DNA from: JAMXLO01 sp963719805
GTDB taxonomy: Bacteria > Pseudomonadota > Alphaproteobacteria > Acetobacterales > Acetobacteraceae
DNA length: 64,000 nucleotides
Direction of reading: 5' to 3'
Assembly (NCBI GenBank): GCA_963719805.1
Contig: CAVRDF010000008.1
Location: 186,001 to 250,000, forward strand
The notes beneath the pieces were generated by a model. The model made no database searches. It saw only the letters and a program-made list of their open reading frames with translations, and had not been told where the DNA came from. Of this stretch, positions 56,263 to 64,000 are shown piece by piece. Both the position numbers and the translations under genes were made by a program. Within the stretch, counting starts at the first letter, position 1. Each line of letters opens with the position of its first letter.

Positions 56263-57141
56263 ATGACCTCCCTTCTCGCGTCAATGACCGGGTTCGCCCG
56301 CGCCGAGGGCGCCGCCGATGGCCTTACCTGGGTGTGGGAACTGCGCAGCGTGAACGGCCGCGGGTTGGACTTGCGGTTTCGCCTGCCGCCGGGGTGGGAC
56401 GCGCTGGAGCCGCCGCTGCGCGAGGCCGCGGGCAAGGCCCTGAAACGCGGCAATGTCACCGCCAACCTGTCGGTGAAGCGAGAAAAGGAGTCACGCCTGG
56501 TGGCCGATACCGCCGCGCTTGAGCAGGCGGTGGCACTCGCGATGGAGTTGCACAGACGCATTCCAGGCAGCCCGGTGCCGCGCGCCGAGGCGTTGCTCGG
56601 GTTGCCGGGCGTTATGCGGCCGGCACAGGCCGACGAAGCGGCCGATACCAGCGGTGCCGCGGCAGGCTTTACGCAAGCCTTGGCGGCGCTCGCGGCGGCA
56701 CGGCATTCCGAAGGCACTCGTTTGGCTGCGACACTCACGCGTTTGCTCGACGAGATCGCTGCCTTGCATCGTCAGGCCGCACTGGAAGCAGCGGATCAGC
56801 CCGCGGCCCAGCGCGCCCGGGTGATGGAAAATCTGGCGTCGTTACTGCGCGAAGCCCCGTCCCTGCCGGAGGAACGGATCGCGCAGGAAGTCGCGCTGCT
56901 GGCAACGCGTTCCGACGTGCGCGAGGAACTCGATAGGCTCGCGAGCCATATCGAAGCGGCGCATGCCTTGCTTCGCGAGGCAGCCAACATCGGCCGGCGG
57001 TTCGACTTTCTGGTGCAGGAATTCAACCGCGAAGCCAACACACTGTGCAGCAAATCGGCATCGGTTGCGCTGACTGCGACAGGCTTGAAGCTGAAGGCCA
57101 CGATAGAGCAGTTGCGCGAGCAGGTACAGAATATCGAATGA
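56263..57141 (+). CDS. yicC: YicC-family protein (endoribonuclease YicC-like)
   Basis: A 292-residue YicC protein. The N-terminal part (LASMTGFARAEGAADGLTWV, then WELRSVNGRGLDLRFRLPPG) and the C-terminal LVQEFNREANTLCSKSASVA are diagnostic. Family members are linked to RNA decay and stationary-phase survival, and work on the E. coli protein describes ribonuclease activity. The start is the ATG at 56263, chosen because upstream residues are not YicC-like. It overlaps gmk in an ATGA-type junction, the usual yicC-gmk order. Confidence 0.93.
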   Translation: MTSLLASMTGFARAEGAADGLTWVWELRSVNGRGLDLRFRLPPGWDALEPPLREAAGKALKRGNVTANLSVKREKESRLVADTAALEQAVALAMELHRRIPGSPVPRAEALLGLPGVMRPAQADEAADTSGAAAGFTQALAALAAARHSEGTRLAATLTRLLDEIAALHRQAALEAADQPAAQRARVMENLASLLREAPSLPEERIAQEVALLATRSDVREELDRLASHIEAAHALLREAANIGRRFDFLVQEFNREANTLCSKSASVALTATGLKLKATIEQLREQVQNIE

Positions 57142-57761
57142 CTGCTATTGCCCGCCGAGGCGTATGCCTGGTGCTGTCGGCTCCCTCCGGCGCCGGCAAG
57201 ACGGCGATTGCCCACGCTCTGCTCGCCGGCGAACCGAACCTGCGCAGTTCCGTTAGTGTCACCACACGGCCGCCACGCAGCGGCGAAGTCGATGGCGTGC
57301 ACTACCACTTTCGAGATCAAACCGAATTCGATCGGATGATCGCCGCTGGCGAGTTGCTGGAGTGGGCACGCGTGCTGGGCAAGCATTGCTACGGCACGCC
57401 GCGCGCGCCGGTGGAGCAGGCGTTGCGCGACGGCAGGGACCTGGTGTTCGACATAGACTGGCAGGGACACGCTCAGTTGCGCTCAGCGCTTCCTGGCGAC
57501 GTGCTCGGCGTATTTGTTCTGCCACCGTCGCTCGCCGCACTGGACAGCCGGCTGAAGCACCGAGCCGGCGACGCGCCAGCCGAGATTGCGCGGCGCATGG
57601 CGATGGCGCGCGAAGAGCTCAGCCACTGGACCGAATTCGACTATGTCGTGCTGAACGACGATTTGGACAGGGCGATCGGCGCAGTCCGCGCCATCCTGCA
57701 TGCTGCAAGCCTAGCCACGACCCGGCAGTCCGGTTTGCAGCAATTCATCGACTCACTCTGA
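57138..57761 (+). CDS. gmk: Guanylate kinase
   Basis: A 207-residue kinase that converts GMP to GDP with ATP. The P-loop is SAPSGAGKTAIAHALLAG (about 14-31) and the GMP-binding elements are SVTTRPPRSGEVDGVHYHF (about 40-58) and LLEWARVLGKHCYGTPRAPV. FDIDWQGHAQLR carries the conserved Asp. The ATG at 57138 lies in the yicC stop codon overlap. It converges with rsmA, overlapping nine bases. Cytosolic, essential in most bacteria. Confidence 0.97.
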   Translation: MTAIARRGVCLVLSAPSGAGKTAIAHALLAGEPNLRSSVSVTTRPPRSGEVDGVHYHFRDQTEFDRMIAAGELLEWARVLGKHCYGTPRAPVEQALRDGRDLVFDIDWQGHAQLRSALPGDVLGVFVLPPSLAALDSRLKHRAGDAPAEIARRMAMAREELSHWTEFDYVVLNDDLDRAIGAVRAILHAASLATTRQSGLQQFIDSL

Positions 57762-58598
57762 CAGCAGCCTTACGAGCCGATCGAACTCGGCCACGTTCAG
57801 AGTTTCCGCTCGCCGGTCCGGCGCAATGTCGGCAGCGCGCAGCAATGTCTCGCCACCCAATGGTTTCAATGCCGCGCGTAACATTTTGCGCCGCTGGCCA
57901 AAGGCCGCTCCGGTCAGCCGCTCCATTGCCGCGAACCGCGCTGGTTCCGGCTGCACCGCATATGGCTTGAAGCCCACAACCGCGGAAAACACCTTGGGCG
58001 GTGGCACAAAAGCCGCAGGCGGCAAACGCAGCAGCAGACCCACCTCGCAGGTCCACTGCGCCAGTATAGACAGCCGCCCATACGCTGAAGTGCCTGGATC
58101 GGCACAGATTCGCTCGGCGACCTCCTGCTGGAACATCAATGTCAGTCGCTCCAACGCCGCGGCCTGCCGCAGCCAGCCAATCAGCAGCGGGGTAGCGATG
58201 TTGTACGGCAGATTGGCGACGACTTGGCGCGGTGGTGGCACCAGCGCCGCGACATCGGCCGTCAAGGCATCCGCCTCGATGACATTCAGCCGGCCATCTG
58301 CTTGGATGGCGAGTTCATGCATGGCGGAAACCGAACGGCGATCGATTTCAATTGCCGTGACGCTCGCCGCATCGGACGCCAGCAATGCTCGAGTGAGCCC
58401 ACCGGGACCGGGGCCGACTTCGACCACATGACGGCCGGTCAATGGTCCGGCGGCATTGACGATTCGCCGCGTCAGGTTGGCATCGAGAAGAAAGTGCTGT
58501 CCAAGTGATCGGCGCGCTGCCAATCCGTGCCGCGCGATAACATCGCGCAGCCTCGGCAGTCCGTCAGGTACCACGTGGGCGCATGTCGATCGCGGCAT
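57753..58598 (-). CDS. rsmA: 16S rRNA dimethyladenosine transferase RsmA (KsgA)
   Basis: A 281-residue methyltransferase that dimethylates two adenines in helix 45 of 16S rRNA during assembly. SAM-binding motifs are VVEVGPGPGGLTRALLA (about 53-69) and EIDRRSVSAMH; the catalytic motif is NLPYNIATPLLIGWL (about 129-143). It begins DVIARHGLAARRSLGQHFLL near residue 19. I use the ATG at 58596-58598, giving a 35-base overlap with surA; a GTG at 58574 is also possible and would shorten the overlap. In many alphaproteobacteria pdxA lies between surA and rsmA, and it is missing here. Confidence 0.95.
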   Translation of the reverse strand: MPRSTCAHVVPDGLPRLRDVIARHGLAARRSLGQHFLLDANLTRRIVNAAGPLTGRHVVEVGPGPGGLTRALLASDAASVTAIEIDRRSVSAMHELAIQADGRLNVIEADALTADVAALVPPPRQVVANLPYNIATPLLIGWLRQAAALERLTLMFQQEVAERICADPGTSAYGRLSILAQWTCEVGLLLRLPPAAFVPPPKVFSAVVGFKPYAVQPEPARFAAMERLTGAAFGQRRKMLRAALKPLGGETLLRAADIAPDRRAETLNVAEFDRLVRLLSE

Positions 58599-59868
58599 GG
58601 CGGCGCAGATTCGCCAGCAACTGGCGCGACGCCAATTCGATACGATCGTTTAGCAAACGAGCGCGCACATCTTGCGCAGACTGCTGCGCAACATTCTTCT
58701 GATCGCGCGAACACACGATCATCACCGCTATACCATCGCCAGTAACCAAGGGTTGTGTCGCCCGATCGGTCGGTAGCGTCAGCAAGATCTGTCGCAGGCT
58801 TGGCGGATTGACGCCGTCGGCGCGGATGTCTCCCGGATCTGCCGGACGAGGCGAGTTGTTCGCCTTGGCAACCTGCTCCATCTGGTCACAGCTGTGGACA
58901 CTGGCGCTGATGCCTCGCGCCTTCTCCAGCATTTGCTTCTGCTGATCTGTCGGCGCCTGAGGGTTGAGGGCGGTGCTAAACGGCAGGAAGACCTGGCGCA
59001 GCGACAGAACCGTTGAAACTTCGTTGCCGATCTCGCGCTTGCCCTGCACCGTGACGATGGACACGCCGCCCGGCACTGATATGGGATTGCTGATAGCGCC
59101 CTGTGGCATCTCGGTGACCAGCTTGGCTACCTCCGAATCAAGCTGGTTGGGTTGCACCCAGCCCAACGCACCGCCCTGTAGCGCGCTCTGATTCTGGCTG
59201 AACTGAGCCGCGACGACCGGGAACGGCGCGCCAGCGCGCAGTTCGGTAATCACCGTTTCAGCAAAGCGTTGGGCATCGGCGGTATTCACCGGATCTTCAA
59301 CCGGAATGAAGATCTCACCGATGCGATATTCAGGCTTGCCGACTTGCTGAGCCTGCACTCGTTGTTGCTCTGCCACTTCGGCATCGGATACCTGCACCTT
59401 GTCGCCAAGCTGGTCGCGCAGCACTTGTGTCCAACCAAGCTGGGTGCGGATCTGATCGATCAGCGTTCGCAGGCTGACGCCATCAGCAGCCAGTTTTTGC
59501 CGCAACGCCCCAGCGGGCATGTTGTTGCGCTGCTCGATTTCGCGGATTGAATCCGCAATCAGTTTATCGGGTATCACGATATGGCGGCGCTGCACTTCCT
59601 GCATGCGCAGGCGTTCGTCGACCAGCTGGCGCAGGATCTGCTGCTTCAGCCGATCGATGACGTCCGCGTTCAACGGCAGCCCGGTTGAAAGCGCAAACAG
59701 CTTGGCCCGATTGTCCACATCAGCGTTGCTGATCACTTCGCCATTCACGATGGCGACGATCCGCATCGAGCCAGTCGATAATGGCGGCGGGTTCGGTGCG
59801 GCGACGGACACGGCCAGCGGCACGGCCAACAGACCGGCCAGCAATGCCGCCATCTGGATGTGCTTCAT
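58564..59868 (-). CDS. surA: Periplasmic chaperone/peptidyl-prolyl isomerase SurA
   Basis: A 434-residue outer-membrane-protein chaperone. A signal peptide (MKHIQMAALLAGLLAVPLAV and about five more residues) is followed by the N-terminal SurA domain (RIVAIVNGEVISNADVDNRA), a parvulin-type domain (YRIGEIFIPVEDPVNTADAQ, then GGALGWVQPNQL) and a second, diverged parvulin region. I start at the ATG at 59866-59868; the upstream open frame adds 77 residues that are not SurA-like. The stop codon lies inside coding-sense GTACCTGA, the same heptamer that marks three frame breaks, and 35 bases into rsmA. It helps fold LptD, encoded next. Confidence 0.94.
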   Translation of the reverse strand: MKHIQMAALLAGLLAVPLAVSVAAPNPPPLSTGSMRIVAIVNGEVISNADVDNRAKLFALSTGLPLNADVIDRLKQQILRQLVDERLRMQEVQRRHIVIPDKLIADSIREIEQRNNMPAGALRQKLAADGVSLRTLIDQIRTQLGWTQVLRDQLGDKVQVSDAEVAEQQRVQAQQVGKPEYRIGEIFIPVEDPVNTADAQRFAETVITELRAGAPFPVVAAQFSQNQSALQGGALGWVQPNQLDSEVAKLVTEMPQGAISNPISVPGGVSIVTVQGKREIGNEVSTVLSLRQVFLPFSTALNPQAPTDQQKQMLEKARGISASVHSCDQMEQVAKANNSPRPADPGDIRADGVNPPSLRQILLTLPTDRATQPLVTGDGIAVMIVCSRDQKNVAQQSAQDVRARLLNDRIELASRQLLANLRRHAAIDMRPRGT

Positions 59869-59888
59869 GACGCAAACTCCAAACCAAC

Positions 59889-62126
59889 TCAAAGCGCCTT
59901 GAATCCGAATTGCCCAATCGTCTTGAAGGTCAACTGGAGCAGCAACGTCGTGGACCCATGATCGCCGTTGTAGGTGGTATAACGGCGGTAGAACCTGAAA
60001 TCCATAATGTAACACTCGTCTTCGTAGACCGCGTCGGTTCCCACGCCGACCATCTGGCTGGTCTGCAGGTCGCGTCGCATCCATCCACTGAAGCGCCACC
60101 GGCCCCAGTTTGACGAGGCGCCTAGGCTGATCTCATTGCGCGGCACATAAAACGCGGTGCTCGTTGGCGGTGGCAACGGCTGATCAAACAACGTGTATGG
60201 GTTGTAGGTCGTGTAGATATAGCCACCGTTCACCGAGAATTTTGGCCCGCCGACGGTCGCCAATGCATCCGCCATCCTGGTCGCAAGGTTATGATGATCG
60301 AGCCGGGTCCGATACGTCAGATTGAGCCAGCTGGCGGGCGAGTAACTGACCCGGGCCACAACGTCGGAAACCTGATCGTGCAGACCGGACGCTTCAGGGA
60401 ACAGGTTGTCCTTGTTTGTGCGATATGACTGACCTAGCAGGCCATCGAAGGTCGTGCCGTTTAGGTACCACGCTCCGTGCAGCGCGACGTTCGCGCGCTC
60501 GCCCCCATCCAGGCGGTCGATGCCGGGGAAGCGATTGAAACCGAACAGATTGGCGTCGGTGAATTCCAGATCGAGGCTGTCTTCATTCGGATACTTGTTG
60601 AGCTGGCTATCGCCAGTCTGTGGCGCAGCCAGCAGCTGCACTCTTGGCTCGATCAATTGGGTGCCCCAAGCGCCGGAGTCGCGCATGAAAGGCCAGCGGA
60701 AATCCAGCGCCACCTGGGGAAGAGCGCGCGCGTCGTTGATCTGCGATTGTGATGCGAAATTCGGCTGCTCGTTGAAGCTGTTGGCGCTATAGGCAATCGC
60801 ATCGGTGTGGAACGTGACCTTCCACAGATCGCCAAGCGCACCGACAAATGGCCGCTCCCAGTTGACCGTCAGATTGGCGCGGCGCGTATCGGTGCCGACG
60901 GTGCGGACGACGTTGAAGGCGCCGGCATCGACGCTTAGCCGGCCGCCCCATCCGTCAGGCTGACCGAAATAACTGTACTGATAGCGTGGCAGCACCAACG
61001 GCAACTTGTCGCTTATTATGACGTCGTTCAACGACTGGTAGAACTTGGCGTCGAGGCGCGAATACGCCCCTTCACCAAATCCTTCGCCATAGATCTGGCT
61101 GGCCAGCAAATTGCTGTCGTTGCCGATCACGCTGCCCAGGTGAAACGCATTGTCATAGTTCGCCGACGACGTGCGCGCGATATTGAAACCCCACCGCCAC
61201 GTGTCGTTCAGATTGAACTCACCTTTGGCGTAAATCGTGGCTTGTGGCGCATCCTGGTAGTAGCCAAGCGAACCGTTCAACAGCAGCGAACCGCTGTTGA
61301 ACCGATACCGATACTCCGCGTCGATTTGCGGCCCCGCGTGCGTGGTTATCATCGGCGTAATCGTCGCATCCGACTGATCGTCGATAACCTGGTACCACGG
61401 CTGGGCGAAGAAGCCGCCGAGATGCGATGTATAGCCGATTGACGGAATCAGCAGACCGCTAGCGCGCTTCACCGACGGATCTGCCTGCCAGAAGTACGGC
61501 ATGTAAGCGACCGGTACGCCATACATCTCCATGACGGCGTCGGTGTATTCGATCTTTTTGTGTTCAAGGTCCTGCACGGCGGACAGTGCGCGGATCTGCC
61601 AAAGCGGCGGTTTCGTCGGATCTTTCGCGCATAAGTTGCAGGTCGAATACACGATGCGGGAGAATTCGTTCAATTCGCCTTCAGTACGGCGCGCGCCGTT
61701 CGCGGCAAGGCGTCCATTCTCGGCAAGAATGGCGCGCATGTCGCGCAGCACGCCGTTTTTCATGTCCTGCGTCATTTCAGCATAGTCGGCGAACATTATC
61801 TGTCCGTCGGGCTGCATCAGAATGACGTTGCCCTTGGCTGCGGCGATCCCGGTATTTCGATCGAAGGTCACCCGATCGGCTCGCAGAATCTCATCGCCCT
61901 GCCATGCCTCAACGTGGCCAGTGGCCATAACCAGCGAATTGTTCCGGTCATACTCCACCGAATCGGCGGTGAACGTCACCGGTTGGCTGCGCTGAGCCAG
62001 CGGATGTTCCGCGCCATTCAATACAGATCCAAGTTGGGCAAACGCGTCCGTCGTGGATGCCGCCAGCAGCAGCAACAACAGTAGACTGCGCAGCATTGCG
62101 CGCGAGACCGGCAGGGCTCGCGCCAT
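59889..62126 (-). CDS. lptD: LPS-assembly outer membrane protein LptD
   Basis: A 745-residue outer membrane barrel that, with LptE, inserts lipopolysaccharide into the outer leaflet. A signal peptide (MARALPVSRAMLRSLLLLLL onward) is followed by an OstA/LptA-like N-terminal domain (about 45-160, with FTADSVEYDRNNSLVMATGH) and a long barrel domain (about 200-745) full of alternating strand motifs such as WRWGFNIARTSSANYDNAFH. The C-terminus ends with FKTIGQFGFKAL. It is one gene in the lptF-lptG-lptD-surA-rsmA run, with 20 bases to surA and two bases from lptG. Confidence 0.95.
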   Translation of the reverse strand: MARALPVSRAMLRSLLLLLLLAASTTDAFAQLGSVLNGAEHPLAQRSQPVTFTADSVEYDRNNSLVMATGHVEAWQGDEILRADRVTFDRNTGIAAAKGNVILMQPDGQIMFADYAEMTQDMKNGVLRDMRAILAENGRLAANGARRTEGELNEFSRIVYSTCNLCAKDPTKPPLWQIRALSAVQDLEHKKIEYTDAVMEMYGVPVAYMPYFWQADPSVKRASGLLIPSIGYTSHLGGFFAQPWYQVIDDQSDATITPMITTHAGPQIDAEYRYRFNSGSLLLNGSLGYYQDAPQATIYAKGEFNLNDTWRWGFNIARTSSANYDNAFHLGSVIGNDSNLLASQIYGEGFGEGAYSRLDAKFYQSLNDVIISDKLPLVLPRYQYSYFGQPDGWGGRLSVDAGAFNVVRTVGTDTRRANLTVNWERPFVGALGDLWKVTFHTDAIAYSANSFNEQPNFASQSQINDARALPQVALDFRWPFMRDSGAWGTQLIEPRVQLLAAPQTGDSQLNKYPNEDSLDLEFTDANLFGFNRFPGIDRLDGGERANVALHGAWYLNGTTFDGLLGQSYRTNKDNLFPEASGLHDQVSDVVARVSYSPASWLNLTYRTRLDHHNLATRMADALATVGGPKFSVNGGYIYTTYNPYTLFDQPLPPPTSTAFYVPRNEISLGASSNWGRWRFSGWMRRDLQTSQMVGVGTDAVYEDECYIMDFRFYRRYTTYNGDHGSTTLLLQLTFKTIGQFGFKAL

Positions 62127-62128
62127 AT

Positions 62129-63241
62129 TCAGCCGTCTTCCGTGTGCAACAGCAACGCGACCGCCAACATGAGTCCCGATGCTGTGGGGGCCCAGGCGGC
62201 CAGCTCAACTGGAAGCGCGCCAGACTGGCCGAATTCCTCCGCCATCTTGGAAACCATGAACAAGACGAATCCCGCAGCGATGCCGCTACCGATCATTTTC
62301 GCAACCCCACCTCGACGCGCCGGCCGCATGGAGAACCCCGCGGAAACCAATGCCATTGTGCCGGTCAGCAGCGGCAACGCCAGCAACGTCTGGTAGTGCA
62401 GTCGATGGCGGATCGACGAGAAACCCGAACGATCCAGCAGATCGATAAATCCAGGCAGCGCCCAGAACGACAATGTGTCAGGCGAGGCAAAGCTTTCCTC
62501 AACGCGCTGCACTGTCAGGTCCGTCGGCAGCTTCATGGCGATCGGTGCCTCGGGCATATGCTCCGGCTGGATGACCCGCGCATTCTGCAAGTGCCACGCA
62601 CCTGACTCGAGTGTAGCCTGGGTAGCTTCCACCCGATTCAGCAACCGGTCACGCTCGTCCAGACGGAACACGCTTACTTCGTTCGCGACAAGCCGCTTCC
62701 CGTGTAGCTGCACCGCGTGAGCATGAATGATGTCGACACCTTGTGGCGTCAGCACGCGGTCCGACTGGCGCAGCCAAAGCTGACCACCGGTCAGCGCCAA
62801 GGGACCGCCGCCAACCTGAAGATACGTGTTCTCCAGCGTCTCGGCTCGCGCGAACATCACCGACGATACCGGACTGACCCCGGCCGTCCCGATTATACCG
62901 AGCAGCATGGCGCAGAACGTCGGTGCGGTCAGGAATTCCCAGGCGGATACGCCCGAAGCACGTGCCACGATCAGTTCGGACGAGCGCGTGAGACGCCAAA
63001 AACAAAGAATGCCACCCAGCAACACGGCGAACGGCACTATCTGCATGGCGATATACGGCAGCCGCAGCGCAGCGATCTCGCTGACCAGACCGAATGTGGC
63101 GTCCGGCTTGGTGACCGCGCGTCGCAGCAGCTCGATATAGTCGAACATTGCGACCAGGCCCGACAGCGCGAGCAGCATGGCGATCACCGCGCCGGCAAAC
63201 TGCTTCGAGATGTAAACCGATAGAGTGAGCGGGGGGGCCAT
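62129..63241 (-). CDS. lptG: LPS export ABC transporter permease LptG
   Basis: A 370-residue inner-membrane permease of the LptBFGC transporter, which extracts LPS. Membrane segments are AVIAMLLALSGLVAMFDYIEL (about 15-35), IAMQIVPFAVLLGGILCFWRL, AMLLGIIGTAGVSPVSSVM, and three C-terminal helices (TLLALPLLTGTMALVSAGF, MIGSGIAAGFVLFMVSKMA, LMLAVALLLHTE). The middle is the periplasmic jellyroll domain (about 125-265). The start is the ATG at 63239-63241; its stop is two bases before the lptD start. It pairs with LptF encoded upstream. Confidence 0.95.
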   Translation of the reverse strand: MAPPLTLSVYISKQFAGAVIAMLLALSGLVAMFDYIELLRRAVTKPDATFGLVSEIAALRLPYIAMQIVPFAVLLGGILCFWRLTRSSELIVARASGVSAWEFLTAPTFCAMLLGIIGTAGVSPVSSVMFARAETLENTYLQVGGGPLALTGGQLWLRQSDRVLTPQGVDIIHAHAVQLHGKRLVANEVSVFRLDERDRLLNRVEATQATLESGAWHLQNARVIQPEHMPEAPIAMKLPTDLTVQRVEESFASPDTLSFWALPGFIDLLDRSGFSSIRHRLHYQTLLALPLLTGTMALVSAGFSMRPARRGGVAKMIGSGIAAGFVLFMVSKMAEEFGQSGALPVELAAWAPTASGLMLAVALLLHTEDG

Positions 63242-63245
63242 GCGT

Positions 63246-64000
63246 TCAGGCAGCGCGCGGTTGGAAACGTGCCAAAGTCAGCTGCGGACCCAGCAGGAGC
63301 CATCCGCAGATCAGGCCAGGCAATATCGCGTGCAGCCAGACCAGGGGCAGCATCGCGCTGTTGCTTGCGGCCAGATTGCCAAATGCGAGCCCGCCGGCGA
63401 GCAATACGACCATGGCCATCACCGCAACAAACGGACGCAGGAAACTGCCGTGACGGCGGAATGTGCCGCTCAGCACGGATAATAAGCCGACAAACGCATA
63501 GGACAGTGCTGTCAGCGGCTGCGACAGCCGTTTGTGTCCCTCGGCGCGCCACTTTGGAACGTCGCGTGGAAAGATCGGATGCGGGTCGAGCAATTCCCCA
63601 AGCGACATCTCGGTCATATCGCGCAGACGCTCGTCGTTCTTGGGCCCCTTGTCGGTCAGGTCGATCAGGTTCTGCCCGAACGTCAGGTACATTCAGCCGG
63701 CCGGTCTGCCGATCGATCTCCTCCCGGCTGCCGTTGTTCAGCAGCACACGCGGGCCGTCCGGCCCCTCCACCAGGCGGCCTCGCTCCGCCAGGATCGTCG
63801 CATGCGCGTTCTTGTCGCGCGCGTCGTCAACCAGAATGCCGCGCAGCGTACCGTCCGGATCGCGGGAGCGCACATAGACAGTCAGATTTTCGGAAACCGC
63901 AGTGAACACCCCTTCCTGCAACAGGAAGGCGGCGACCCGATTGCGAATCTCCCACTGGAATTGCCGGAACGATGCAAGGCTGGCCGGTACCAGCCACAGG
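63246..64000 (-). CDS. lptF: LPS export ABC transporter permease LptF, 5' end outside the window and frame-disrupted at about 63690
   Basis: The C-terminal two thirds of LptF. From the edge the frame reads LWLVPASLASFRQFQWEIRN, then VSENLTVYVRSRDPDGTLRG and LLNNGSREEIDRQTGRLN (periplasmic domain). At 63688-63692 the frame must shift by one base. Removing a C from coding-sense GTACCTGA gives RLNVLTFGQNLIDLTDKG, then the C-terminal helices SQPLTALSYAFVGLLSVLSG, FVAVMAMVVLLAGGLAFGNL, AMLPLVWLHAILPGLICGWL, ending FQPRAA. The N-terminus is beyond position 64000. LptF is normally essential, so the break is likely a sequence error. The stop codon is four bases before the lptG start codon. Confidence 0.92.

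Noticed and set aside
59869..60099. 77-residue N-terminal extension of SurA
   Set aside because: The residues are not SurA-like and would hide the clear signal peptide starting at MKHIQMAALL; they overlap the end of lptD in another frame.

Overview
The window is GC-rich, densely coding bacterial chromosome. The gene orders GatB/YqeY-dnaG-rpoD, lptF-lptG-lptD-surA-rsmA and rpsF-rpsR-rplI, together with carA next to dnaG, point to an alphaproteobacterium. An Acetobacteraceae-like member of the Rhodospirillales is the best guess, from the overall feel of the proteins and not from any search.

Layout. 1-8.6 kb: two short-chain dehydrogenases and a TauD-type dioxygenase, then a minus-strand block of threonine ammonia-lyase, greA, carB, a 113-aa unknown protein and carA. 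CarA carries an N-terminal helix-turn-helix-like extension, and a 17-bp perfect palindrome lies just upstream of its start. 8.7-12.9 kb: plus-strand YqeY-dnaG-rpoD. 13.3-19 kb: a large repeat-rich RTX-type secreted protein, divergent from two tandem LysR regulators. 19-20.3 kb: a gene-poor stretch with two possible small proteins, ending at tRNA-Thr(CGU-type). 20.4-24.4 kb: a class III cyclase/ATPase/TPR signalling protein and an unknown protein with an HExxE-like motif. 24.5-28.3 kb: CoA metabolism (enoyl-CoA hydratase, CaiB, and a cysteine-less thiolase-like protein with a DUF35 partner). 28.3-32.2 kb: a lower Entner-Doudoroff operon (eda, kdgK, a Tat-type carbonic anhydrase) next to a CadC-like TPR regulator. 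32.4-35.3 kb: small proteins, a cupin, DUF3429 and a CorC/CNNM membrane protein. 35.5-42.2 kb: a tightly overlapping set of HAD-UbiA fusion, EamA/SMR-like protein, GT-C glycosyltransferase, nucleotidyltransferase-HAD fusion and a double CaiB, which looks like a lipid-linked sugar system. 42.2-54.6 kb: acyl-CoA, PHB-type and amino-acid catabolic genes, including two thiolases, PhaB, a FadD-like ligase, a proline-racemase-family enzyme, a ureohydrolase, and a CGNR/ABATE regulator with palindromic operator-like sites. 54.8-57.8 kb: rpsF-rpsR-rplI, yicC, gmk. 57.8-64 kb: rsmA, surA, lptD, lptG and the 3' part of lptF.

Four genes are broken by what looks like a single extra base each: rpoD, a CaiB gene, lptF and the RTX gene. 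In the first three the extra base is a C in the heptamer GTACCTG, read in the coding sense. The only other coding-sense copy I found sits on the surA stop codon. Because rpoD and lptF are normally essential, and because the codon phase of the heptamer differs among the genes, a DNA-level cause (systematic sequencing or assembly error, or real insertion) is more likely than ribosomal frameshifting. This is the most unusual signal in the window.

The other leads are the HTH-CarA fusion with its palindrome in the putative promoter spacer, the HAD-UbiA/GT-C glycan cluster, the CGNR/ABATE operators, and a composite hairpin element at 52.66-52.85 kb.
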